Shown piece after piece: positions 46,791 to 58,461 of a stretch of 64,000 bases of DNA; within the stretch, counting starts at the first letter, position 1; each line of letters begins with the position of its first letter. The notes beneath the pieces are model-generated. The model was not told the origin of the DNA and ran no database searches. It saw only the letters and a program-made list of their open reading frames with translations. The stretch covers positions 460,200,995 to 460,264,994 of the forward strand of contig OY282558.1 of the NCBI GenBank assembly GCA_958295665.1. The letters run 5' to 3'. Source of the stretch: Tipula vernalis. Lineage: Eukaryota > Arthropoda > Insecta > Diptera > Tipulidae. A program made the position numbers and the translations under genes.

Positions 46791-47910
46791 AAATATGTAT
46801 ATTAATATCTTATTCTAGTTGTATTTGTTTTAATATCGAAATATTTTTAACATTTTTTTACGGACAGCTTTGCATTATTATTGCAAAAACCAAATACTGA
46901 TTAGATGTTGATGCGAAAGCATATTCTTCCTCAAAAGGTCATTTACCTTTTCTATTTTAATGTTATTTACAATTTACCTTGCTGATTCTATAATCTGAAA
47001 TAACAAAAATACTTCAAAATTCATAATACATTTTAGCAACCAGTAAACCAATCATTAGTAAAATTTATATTTAACACTGATTTGTTTCCTCTAACCAAAT
47101 CAAACTTTTCTCTATTCCATGAAAAAAAAATACAATACAAATTCATTCAACATCATTACGATCACAGAATTTTTTTTCTGATGTTTTTATTTACATTTAG
47201 GACATGCGCAGTCACACATTTCACTAACACATAATACAAAATTAGTATAGACAAAACCAAGGACAAAACCACCACAAATAGCTATCTACATTTTGTTATA
47301 TTAATTATTCGTTCAAGAAAGAAGAAATGATATTTGAAATACATATACATTTGCAACAACAACAATTGATTTTCTCGATCGTATTCCATGAAACAAATTT
47401 ACAATCGCCTTTTTCATTCATAAACTTAGAAATACTAAACCCAAAACTGTGTTATAATTTCCATACGCTGATACTTTTTTACTACCAAATTTAAAGCTAT
47501 GCAATATTTAATTATGTCATGTTGATAACAACTTATTTTTATTTAGAAAAATTAAGAACTTGTATTTAAATAAGTTTCTATGGGGAGCTAAATATTATAT
47601 GTAATTTAAATATGTCCATACATACAAAATACAAATACATATACTTACGCATGTACGCACTACGCAGGCGTACAAATTCTGTTCCATTTTAGAATGAAAT
47701 TGTAACACAAGGAAGTAAGAAAAACGCTACGTTATTTTGGAATAGTAAAATAAAAATAATAGCTATGTGTTCGAAAGTGATACAAGATAATGATGTATAT
47801 TTATCCTCTTTTCACCTGGCGCTTTTCAAAAAGTACCAATAATTTTACGATTTTATTTTATATACAACATGGACACATAGAAGATCTCTCTCTGGTATAG
47901 TCCTCTGTGA
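46578..47910. repeat. right inverted arm
   Basis: 1333 bp inverted copy of 41008-42342. Apart from the transposase C-terminus at its inner edge it is non-coding. Confidence 0.9.
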
Positions 47911-50114
47911 TAAAATCACAAACCATCCTTCAAATTCGTTTATCAGGAATAATAATGTTCAACAACGACGAATCTTTAAATTTTAACCTTGATTTTTGCA
48001 TGTAAATTTGGTTATAGTTCTAATTGATTTTTGCTGTTAATCCATTGGGATGCAGAAAGTATACAGGCAAACAGACCGACAGACGACCACAAAACGTTTG
48101 AATCCACAAAAAAATCGAAAGTCGCGAATTTTCATGATTCCAATAGTTTACGTTTAGAAGAGAGGAGAGGTCTCTTCGTATTACTAATTTGATCCATTCA
48201 CTTCTGACATTACATACGCTGCTATTTCACGCACCGTATTATATTTCCTACACAGTACAGTACAATAAAATTTGTAATTTGATAACTTTATTTATTTTAT
48301 AGAATTTTACAAGAATTATTTCCAGCTTAAGTCTTATGATTGATAATATTGCCTGAGATGAAATTTATCTTTATCTCCGCTATATACCTCTATATTGAAC
48401 CGAACATAAAACCATAGGCACACTCATAAAGTCAAGATATGAAAATGTGTTTAATGGATTGTGCGCGCGATGATTACACATACTGTTAGTTGGTAAGGTT
48501 GGAGAAAATTATGATGGTCAGGTACATCTTGTATGCATGAAATTGTTTTTGTATACATTGATCTTTGACTCGCATAAGTGGTATAATTCCGTATTATTCA
48601 TATTTTCGATAAATAAATATTAAGTATTAAAAAATATCACAGATTAAAAATTCTAAACGAGGATGAGTTATATACGTAGATGCGTTTCAAGTTTCGCTGT
48701 GCGATAAAACAAAATTCCAAACGTGATTCTGTGGATTTACACATAAATAATCCATTCCAACGAGATTTATATGTCAAAGCGTCCGTTAGATATGTAATAT
48801 TGGAACATAAGACAAAATATTTTGTGTCATAAACTTATGTCCAATTACATATTGATATCCCTATGCCGGCAGCGATACGATCTAAATATTAAAAAAAAAA
48901 AAATGCGATCGCGTGTTTATAACGAACCAACTCTTTCCGCATGTACATATGTGATCATTTAATTAAAATTTACAATGTATGTGAGTGTATGTGTTTGTAT
49001 GTGTGTGTGTGATAAGCGACTTGTATCACACACAAAAATTACATAACTGGAAAATTAATTAAAAAGAAAATGTATTTACACAGAACCTAACCCGTTGATG
49101 ACAAATTAGAGATAAGACATCGTGCGCAAAATATTAACCATTAAGCAGGAATAAGAAGAAGAAGACCAAACAAATTTCAAATGCAATCAATTTAAATTTT
49201 ATTAACATTTTAAATTAATAGATTATTTGCTTATTTATTTAGGTATGAAATTAACGTGTTTCTATATATCTCTTTATTTATGCACCGTCAAGTATTGCGG
49301 ATTTATTTAATGTCTTGAGATGTTTGTTGATTTCAAAATATGTGCGAAGAAGATTACGGTGTTTTCGAATATTTTATTTATCGCGCATGATCGTTTATAG
49401 CAATAGATAGGTTTTCGTGATGGTTTAAGTATGTATAGTTGGGAATGTTTTTTATGAGTTCTTAAGGAACCTCCTATCTGTGTACGCGATTTTTTGAATT
49501 TAATTTATATTTATGGTGCATGAATTACCGTAGAAATATTTGTCAGTTGTGGGAATTTTTGCTCGTGATTGAACGCAAATAAAATTTATTTTGGGCGTTT
49601 TTTTTTTGTAAAGCATATAGTCCCGGTTTTTGAATTATTTTATTTATTTTATAAACACATTTAATTGTATTTGTCCATTAACTGTTTTTCTCATAATGTA
49701 GCCGAGTCACTGTATACAAAATAACTATAGAATGTGAAAGTTTTTTGTGGATCCTTTTCGCCTGCAATTGCGGGCGATTGGTCATTCCTGTTTATTCTGC
49801 CGTCAGTCAGCATAAACTTGGGGCAATTGATAAAGAGGTTTATGTGGTATACTATATGACATTTTTATTTTGTAGCATTTTTCATCACTGCACAGCGGTA
49901 TAAAGAACTTTGAGAAAATGTTCAGCCATATCTATTTGATAGTCAGTTTTTATTTAATAACTATTTTTGTCTTTTTTCGCCAAAACAAAAAACTCTTTGA
50001 TTTTTTTATTTTTTCGCCCATAGTTTATACCTTTTAAATTAAAAGTTAGGGCGCTAAACTTATTGTACAAATAAAAATACTGGAAAATTAAAATTTAAAC
50101 TTAATACCAATTTG
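47911..50114. other. non-coding flank with one dispersed repeat copy
   Basis: No gene is visible. At about 48045-48180 is a diverged copy of the 385-bp repeat family: a GACAGAC-type tract, then ACCACAAAACG and AATTTTCATGATT. The remainder is AT-rich, with TG-rich simple sequence near 48980-49012. The leftmost part of the Gypsy 3' LTR may extend into 49.6-50.1 kb. Confidence 0.45.
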
Positions 50115-50135
50115 CCAGCTGGTGAAATCACCACA
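50115..50135 (-). repeat. Gypsy 3' LTR start
   Basis: On the minus strand a purine run (GGGGGAGGGA, about 50140-50149), the likely polypurine tract, is followed shortly by TGTGGTGATTTCACCAGCTG. TG is the usual start of an LTR. A near copy, TGTGATGATTTCACCAGCT, lies at 51927-51945 at the other side of the pol remnant, so the two may be the LTR starts. Confidence 0.5.
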
Positions 50136-51600
50136 ATACTCCCTCCCCCGTAAAATCAGCAATTATTTATGCAAATAATTTCTAAAACGAAGGGATTTTA
50201 CTCTTGCGGCCTGATTTTGTAACCGTTTGCTTGGAAGCAGCACTGAATTTTGGGGATAAATCAAAGATAACTTTTATTTTTGTATTATGAGCTTCGAAAT
50301 GAAATTTGGAATTTTGTCCAAACTTTTTGGTGGTTTAGAAATAATTTGTTGTCGAATGGCTTGTTGACTCTCACGAAGCCAAGTCTATCAATTGAAATTT
50401 TTATCTGTTTTGAATTTATTTCGTTGAGAAAAGATTTTTTTCGAACGACTAACAACCAAATATGGACTTGCATCGGTTCTGAGAAAAACGTGCGAATATG
50501 AACACAAATCTTTGCTAACAAAAAATTTTCCCACTTGTAGCATTAGGGCATCTGATTTTTTTTTCTATATCGATAGTGAATTGGCCGATGAAATGTATAG
50601 ATGTCTGAACTGACGTGGAAATGATTTTTCCGGAGTTGTTTAAAAGCGAAAATCAATGGTTTATGGGCGAGTGAACAACATGAGCTCACGACCTTCTAAC
50701 ATATATTTGAAAGGTTTAATGCTAGAATAAGTTGCTAACAGCTCTCTGTCATAAGCACCATATCGTTGTTGCGCTTCATTGAGACGTAGTGAAACGAATT
50801 TGAGTGGTTGCCATGTATCTGACACCCGATGCGTCGACCATAATAGCTAATTTAGCTGTAGATGAGGATGTGCCAGTAAAGTTGCTTGTCCTAACTTTTC
50901 CTAACAGTTATCGGAGGCTTGTATAGATGCTGACGACCATTAAATGGGAGTTTTACTGTTTTTTCTGTAATCTTTCAAACAATTGTTTAGTAAACTTTGG
51001 TCAGATGCTGCATTTGAAACGAAACGTCTACAAAAGTTAATCATATCCAAAATTTGAGCAGGCAGAATGCCTTGTCGTTCCGATATCCTAGGAATGTAAT
51101 TTGATAATGTTCCGATAGTTTTTTGAAAACGATATTTAGATGTTCTAGATGCTCTTCATAAGATTTTGAAGCGATTAATACGTCGTCCAAATAAATGAAA
51201 CAAAAATTTAGTCTTAATAAAACTGAATGCATTAACCTTTGAAAAGTTTTCGCTGCCTGCCAGAGGCCGAAAATCATTTTTGTAAACTCGAATAAACCAA
51301 AGGGAATTGCAATGACAGTTTTTGGAATATCGGATGGTTCAATCGAAATTTAGTAATATGCCTAAAAAGATCTATTGATGAAAATATGGTGCATTCTTCA
51401 AGTTGGCCCGAAAAGTCTTGAAGGTGCGGTATCGGATACCTCTTTGGAATTGTGCGCGGTTTATTCTCCACTGGCCTGGATCACGAACTTGAACTCGGCC
51501 TGCATACCCCTTATTCCATAATCATTTCGAAATCCGCTTTTGCCTAAATTTGTCCGGTGCTAATCTTCACGTTTTGTAACTAACTGGTGGTCCGATCGTT
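50136..51600 (-). pseudogene. Ty3/Gypsy pol remnant (RT, RNase H, integrase end)
   Basis: Reading on the minus strand from 51600 down. GPPVSYKT and a RYPIPHLQDF block with IFSSIDL (51274-51471) are the start of a Gypsy RT. FGLWQAAKTFQRLM and FIYLDDVLIASKSYEEH (51041-51277) contain the YxDD active site. RNase H pieces follow with VDASG and YDRELLATY-like blocks in shifting frames (about 50570-51000). The integrase core is absent, but a C-terminal piece with KIKISIDRLG-like sequence lies at 50285-50521. A Ser-Gly-Arg-Lys end like that of Gypsy pol comes just before the polypurine tract. Many frameshifts and the integrase deletion make it dead. No envelope gene is seen. Confidence 0.8.
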
Positions 51601-51926
51601 TCGAAAAACGAGTGGATTTTGCGAAAAGGAAAAGAATTAAGGGTGGTATAATTTCGACAGGCGGAATCACGACTTCTTGCCGACTGCACTTGGGCCAGGA
51701 CTATTTGCGGATTGTGCTGATTCTTGAAGCTGTCTGAACCGTGCTTCAATCAAATTGTTTGACTGTTTTTTCTGATTCGACCGTACTATTTTCCGTATTC
51801 CTAGTTGGTGGGTTGAAAGTGCCATCATTTACGTTGGTACATATTACCATTGCGCGCCGAAAATAACAAACTAATAAAAACACATCGCACTTTCGAATAT
51901 TTTCGCTTTAACCGCAATAGAAACAA

Positions 51927-51945
51927 AGCTGGTGAAATCATCACA
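51927..51945 (-). repeat. possible Gypsy 5' LTR start
   Basis: A near copy of the 3' LTR start at 50115-50135, in the same orientation. Similarity stops after about 20 bp, so the LTR itself is mostly lost or diverged. Confidence 0.4.
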
Positions 51946-51949
51946 ATAC

Positions 51950-54900
51950 GTGGAAACCTTCTCCGTGCTTCACAGCCTCGATCAAAATTCCCGGCATTTT
52001 GATGAATTCTTTAAGAGATCTTTTATTTCACTATATGGTTTTTTGGGTTGGCACGAGAGACACTGCCGAACATTTTCTCGTTTTTTTAAAGTACAAATTC
52101 GGATTTCTTATTGTGTTATGAAGATTTTGTTGCCCTAGCGGGCATGATATGTAATTTCAATTTCGTCAATGTTGCGTGTGCCGAACGTTGCGAAAGCAGT
52201 AACGGAAATTTCTTCTTTCTCTTGCCTCGATACTTTGAGTATTCACTGAATAGAAAATCTACGAAATAGAATCGGTGTAAACAACGTTGTCTTTGCTCTA
52301 GACATCTTTGACATGGCAGATTCTCGCAGATATTCTATCGATTGTTGATCGTGGTATAAAAGTTCCATACTGGAGACCACTACCCGCAGTAAAAGAGTTT
52401 TGAAGCTACTGCTTCCTTGACATGATACAGTAATATCCATAATGCAGTTCTGGCTGAATAATTGACAATGACTTTTTGTACCCATTCACATGATCTTCGG
52501 AAAAGTTCGTATATCGACCAATAGATAAAAAAAGTCAAATCATTCTGTATGGTCCATAAATCGGTTGTATAAGTCAGATTAGTCCGTATACGGTACCTAA
52601 CAAGTAGTTTTTATAATGATGAAATGATATCTATTGACCTCCTCTTACCCGCTTAAGTTTTTACAAATAATACAAACAATAACTAAGAGATATAAGAGCG
52701 AACATTAAATACAATTTTTTTTTTCTATATTTCTGCTTTGTTGTAGCCATAATTATATGTTTATCATAATTATACCATGAATGACCATCTTAATTTCTAA
52801 CGGTTTTAGGATTAAACAGAAAAAGTTGCATTCCCCTTATAAATTCTCGACTTTGGGCATATTCATAAGACAATTTATATAAGAACAACACAAATAATTA
52901 ATTATAAATTATTCGTCTTCAACTGCGGTCTTAATGATATGTATGCTCGCGATAATGAGCTGTATTTGTTTACCAGATTGAAATGGATTTTGATTAGGAT
53001 TAATATTAAAGAGTTTGTCTTAATTTAGCGCGCGTATTCATTTTAATTCATCAGGTGATGATGACTTGATTTTTGAAGCTTATGGGAAAGTTTCGGGTAA
53101 TAATTTTTCATAATCAAATTTTGAATTGTCTGGTTTTCTCAATAGCGTTGCCAGGCTTATAGGGAAGACTTTCAGCTTAAATAATTCTAAGGTCTGAACT
53201 GGCATTTAAATGTTCTTTATTCTAGGAGGATAGCTCCTAATTAGGGAAAGTTTTGATAGATTGGCCTTTTGTTTGAACCTATCAATAATATACTGAGATT
53301 TCAAGAAAGTATCAACGAGCACTTCAATTTCTGTAACCGGTATTTTGGATTTGCTGTCTATTTTGCAATAATGTTCTCCTAGCTTGCAGGCTTTAAAACT
53401 GAAGTCAATAATTACGATCGAGATACCGCTCACTGTAAGGTCTTTAATTTGATGAGCAGTAAAGACGAGCACACTGAGAATTTCCGGTTTGCTTGATGAG
53501 GAAGGGTCCACAACCAATGATATACCGACTTAGGAAGATTTTGTATATTTCCGGCGAAACGTTCGCTTAAGTTATCTACCTGCATAAAGTTCAACTCACA
53601 GGTGTCAACCCAATGGAAGACCAGATAAGAGGACATTACTATTTAACTACTACCAATATAAAAGTTGACGGATGTTGGATGATTTTAATAATTTTTTATT
53701 GCCATTTCTTTAGAGAGGTCCACAGAGTCCCGCAAATTTCTTCGGATAGCTTGGCCAAATGACATAATCTTTATGATTAATCTGACAGCACAATATATGT
53801 TTTAGGTCACAGTGCGAGGTGGCTTATCGCCCAGATGGCCCTTCAATCAATGATTAACTTGAATCAATTGTGTGAACCTTGCTACACTTCTCAGCTAGAA
53901 ATTTTGCCCAGTAAACTGGACCTAAAACTAGCGAATTAATTTAAATAAAAGAGATTGACAGTTGGGCTGGCTATCCGAAAATTTGAGCAAAACCATAGAT
54001 GTACTTCTTAAGCTTAACTATTTTAATAAAAGTATTCATCGATGCGAATACATATTCCAATTAAAAAATTCTACATATAAAATTCTACCTATTTATAAAT
54101 TAAAAATTTGTACCAGGCCCCTTAAATTAATTGTTAAATACTTTTAAATGTTTTACTTTTAAATGTTAGATACAAACCACTCAACTTGTAAATTCTGCTA
54201 TAGTTGAATTTACAACAATTGAATCAGATTAGACGGAGAGATTGGCATTTTGCCATCATATTCGAAAATGTCATCTTTGCAATAGACAATACCCTGTGAA
54301 CAATGATTGATTGTTACATATGATAAAAATTAGCGATTGTTGAGAAAATTAATATTAAGAATTTTTGGAAATTAATTTTAGAATTTAAATTTAAAATTTA
54401 ATTTTTAATTAATTACCGAAATTGGAAAATTTTAGGTTTATTTGAATTTTTATTTTATCGAAGGAAATAATCTCAGAGGGTTACGCTTAATGCTCTTTAT
54501 TTTAAGCCCAGTTATGTAAAGCCCTTCTAAAAAGATTTTGTAAATTTTTCAGAAATATACTTTGTGATACAGCGTTCACTGTAACGGTAATTATTAAATA
54601 GAAGCAGCGAAATCATTTTGTAATTCTTTAAGGGTTGAACAGTGAAAATAGTAGGGTTCTAAAAAAATCAATGGTCCTCGGAAAAAAGTTCGAATATTAT
54701 ATGGTCCTCTGGGTCTGCTCTGCGACGTTTGCTAGAAAACATTGGACAACTCAGAAAGGTTCAGCTGATTTTCTTAAAGAATGAATTCGTTGAGGATTTC
54801 TGCTATATATTTGGTTACCCGACCGTTTTAGATCCGGGTGGAGTTAGGTAAAGAAACTATTAGCATCGTTTGTTTCCGATTCAATTTTTCCAAACTTTTC

Positions 54901-55433
54901 TTGTACATCTTCTCAGAACAGATAAGTTCGCACAGACGTGTTCCCTTAATAATGTGCAACAAAATGAAAATATTGAATGCAAAATGTGCCTACCAAATAT
55001 CAGGAGGTCAGCCTAAAATTAGTTGTTTTATTATACATTTTTGACTCAAGCCGAACTTCTCGACTGAATGTTTCCTAAAAATTCCTCTGGATGAAATCTT
55101 GTGTTACAAGTCACAATATTATTGAGACTACTTTAATCTTCATTAATCTTTCAATATAGGTATTTTGGTAGATTTTTGTATTTCGTGCAATTGAGTCTTA
55201 CAGAATTTTAGATCCCTCTGTTCTAAAAAATTATAAAAAATTGTTTTTTTAACTAAAGAAACAGGTAAAGAAATTAAGATAATCCATCAAATGGGTTATC
55301 TAAATTATTTGCAATTTAAAATGAATTTATGCAAATTTGATTCTATAAATTATTCATAAACATATCTAGTGGAATACAAACTAATAACACAAACATCTCA
55401 TCCATATATAATACCGCAGGTCGTATCACTTAC
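51950..55433. other. non-coding stretch, possible decayed coding pieces
   Basis: No gene is assigned. Minus-strand frames at 53206-53636 have a somewhat coding-like composition but no motif that I recognise. The rest is AT-rich. Confidence 0.4.
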
Positions 55434-55457
55434 CTGCGAGACGTTTGAACTTTTCAT
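55434..55457 (-). CDS. candidate short 5' coding exon
   Basis: An ATG at 55455-55457 (minus strand) starts MKSSNVSQ. It ends at CAG followed by GTAAGT (55428-55433), a near-perfect 5' splice site. The surroundings are GC-richer than average. It could be a first exon of a host gene reading leftward; with only eight codons this is a weak call. Confidence 0.18.
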
Positions 55458-57966
55458 GATCGCGATATGTAGATTATGTTGTGTTGTAAACAACAACTCG
55501 ATAGTAAAGGCTGTCGACGAATAAACAGAAAATTGTTTTACTTTTACCTTTATTTAAATGTTTCAAAACAAAGTTTGTATGTTTATATAAGAACATATCC
55601 AAGACTTAAATTTTTGAAATTTTATTTTCAAGGCAAATTAATTCTGAAAATTTAAAATTTTAATTTTTGTTTTACAAGCATCTTATAATATCAAACCCAA
55701 ATGCGATTTAAATCAAATCGAAATGTCCTTAACGGGCACAGTAATTTGATGAAATAGAAACAACAAAGAGATTGGGAGATTCAAAGAATCTATTAACGAT
55801 GCTTCGTTTTCTGAATGTAGACAGGCATGTCTCGTATAATCTGGTTTTCAAAAACGTTTGATAAATACAAAATTTGAAACCACCTACGATTTCCAATCAA
55901 TATATTTGTGGTGTACCTTTATTATAAATAACCTAAAATTTTGACAATTGGTGAAAATTGGTAACGTTTAAAAATTAATTGGAAAAATGTATGGAACTTG
56001 TTCAGATTTATTTGACACCCTTTCATACCGTTGGCGTCGACTTTCAACATTCGGTTGCTCTAAAATATTTTGTTTTAGTTCATGTTACACGTGAATTACT
56101 GCAATAATTGAGATATTCTGAATTTGTAACGTACATATGAGCTAGATTCTTTGGTAAATATAAAATAGTTGTGTCAAAAATGTGATTTGCTGTGTGAAAC
56201 GAATTGCCTTGGCTAAAACCAATTTAGATAATTCAAAAATAAAATAAAATTTTTTTTTTCGAAGCTCAAAGCAGACGCGTCTAATGGCCGCGTTATACGA
56301 GGTATTGCTGTACTTCCATATAGTTATTATAAAATGCGAATCGGTTCATGGCTAAATTTTTTGTTTGTTTAGTTTAATTTAATTTGGAACGTGATTGTAA
56401 TTACACATTTTTGTTTTGTATTGTATATTGCATGTATACCGATTGAGACCATATCTCTAGAGATTAACCGCCAAATTTTTGCATTTTTGTTTTATTTGAA
56501 TTTTTGGTCATTTTCTTTCAAGTTCAGCATCATAATGAGCCATGAGGCCAAGAAACGCACACCGCCTAATTATAATATTTAATGAGCGCGATACAAATTA
56601 AAATCCGCGGCTATTTACGTGAAGAAATTTCATAAAATCATAATTTATCTATACTTTTGGACGCAGATTAAAATTAAAACAAACAACTTTTTATGGGTAT
56701 ATGTGTTCCAAATCTTGCAACATTAATAAATACATTAATTGTTGCTGTTGTTAATTAAAAGAAAATAAAAAAATTAATTACAAAATTAATAAACCTAACG
56801 GTTTTGAATTACTTTATTTGTTAATTATATTCCGATTCTTATCAATCGGTTAATCTTATAAGAATTTTTGTTTTTTTTCTTGTTAACGAATTGATCACAC
56901 ATTATTACGGATTGTAGGCAGATCGATACGCGTTCGTATATTTAGGTCATATTACATGCTTAATTAAGCAATATACCTCACATGTGATGCATAAAAATGA
57001 ACTGCGGCAGTCCGCTTGTGTTACACTATTATATACATGCCTCATCATAAATCATAATGCATCGCATTACATAATTCTTCGATCATAAAAACGTAATTAT
57101 TTGTATTTACATAATTTATTTTTTTTAATTAGAGATTAGTTTTAATGGGTGGATAAATCGTCATTTTTCAAATACATTGATGAGAGATGTTAAGTGCCGA
57201 TATCCATAAAACTGGTATACGCAGAACCATTCAATATTGATTATGGTTGATTAAAATATCGATTTGTTTCATAATCATTGAATGCACTTTGCGGGTTAAT
57301 AAAAAAAGTCGTAAAAAAGTTGCTTGTGCGCGTGTGGTGGGACAAATGTTTGAGGTTTATCACATGCAGACAAAGGTTTTATAGTGTATATTGTCTGCGA
57401 AATGTGTTTTTCGAAAAATGTTAATTTTAAATCTTGAACAATTTAATTATATGAATGTGTGGCTCATGATCAGCTTACCTTTTGAAGATATATACTTCTT
57501 AATGGATTTTTTAAAATACTGCATTTCAAATGTAATTCTAGAAGCATAATCTTGGGCGCAATTTAAAATAAAATTGCTTATGAAAGAAAACTTTTAAAAT
57601 GGAGCAAATAATCGCTTAACCATAAATAACAAAGATTTTGGTTAGAATGTAAAAGGTTTTAGGTTCGAGAGGTAAATACCTTGCGCCCCACCCAACAAAG
57701 GAACCAAATTTTTTGCAAAAATAAAAGATGGATGACATAAATACCGTTGATTTTATTTGCAAATTTTATAAACAGAGCAGTTTGGAAACGAGATACAGGT
57801 ATAGGAAGAACCAAAGAACTTGTGCCATACCTTGGGGTCAAATGAATAAAAAAGTATATGCTTTTACTTAAAGTTTTTCAGAAAACTAATGAAAGATCTT
57901 GTTAAACTACTTGCAAGTCCATCATTAAGTTGACTTTAAAACGTTTCCTTACCCACTAGGATTTCA
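55458..57966. other. AT-rich non-coding stretch
   Basis: No gene or repeat family is recognised. Confidence 0.5.
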
Positions 57967-58080
57967 CCTGGTGAATCGATTTTGCGAGCGAAAAACGTGT
58001 CCAAGCCATCTTTGCCTTGATGATTTTATGAATCCGATGATATCGAATTTATCGAGACCGTTGTTAGTATGGTAATAAAC
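57967..58080 (-). pseudogene. RTE-like LINE C-terminal fragment
   Basis: On the minus strand DIIGFIKSSRQRWLGHVFR is readable, with NNGLDKF just before it. The pattern IKSxRxRWxGHV is a hallmark of the region after RT in RTE-type ORF2 proteins. A stop follows shortly. No other part of the element was found, so it is a short relic. Confidence 0.55.
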
Positions 58081-58230
58081 CTGCACCTGCAGGCAATGAA
58101 GAAATCCGGATCATCAATATGAAAATCCCATAAAAAAATTGAAACATTAAAAAAGGTAGGTCTCCTCGACTCCTCGGACGACACTTTTCCCACAAAGCGT
58201 CATCTATCCAAAAATTTAGATGTCTTTAAA

Positions 58231-58461
58231 TTATGTGTACGCCACAAGTATTTTTTGAAGATTCGTATTTTCAGATAACAACATTATGCGGGTAAACTGA
58301 TAATTGACAGATAATTCTGTACTCAGTGCTTCTGTTTGAAGCACCTTTGTGGACAAATCGAACAATACAAAATCAGAATTAAAACAAACAACATATCCCT
58401 TGTCATATAGTGTTATATTTTCAATAATCCCTACCGCACTACTCACCTCCCCCGTCCTAAC
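58231..58461 (-). CDS. open frame, coding-like, unrecognised
   Basis: An open minus-strand frame of about 77 codons has no ATG at its start; the apparent start codon is GTG. It includes ITLYDKGYVVCFNSDFVLFD and ends with KILVAYT. Composition is more coding-like than the flanks. The sequence GAG followed by GTGAGT near 58441-58449 is also a possible 5' splice site for an upstream ATG frame (MSLNDNTLLG). I do not recognise it; it may be a host exon, a pseudogene or chance. Confidence 0.2.
   Translation of the reverse strand, partial: VRTGEVSSAVGIIENITLYDKGYVVCFNSDFVLFDLSTKVLQTEALSTELSVNYQFTRIMLLSENTNLQKILVAYT

Larger units (their letters stand above)
41008..47910 (-). mobile_element. P-like element with 1.33-kb inverted arms
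   Basis: The 6.9-kb unit is bounded by almost identical inverted arms: 41008-42342 and 46578-47910. The ends read TCACAGAGGACTATACC and its complement. TAAAATCA occurs next to both ends (41003-41010 and 47911-47918), as expected for the 8-bp duplication made by P elements, although 3 bp at the right make the exact end uncertain. Inside are an intact THAP/P-type transposase on the minus strand, a deleted transposase copy on the plus strand and a mariner fragment. The arms carry the C-terminal end of the deleted copy and its 3' flank. P elements normally have short terminal repeats (31 bp in Drosophila), so arms this long are unusual. Confidence 0.85.
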
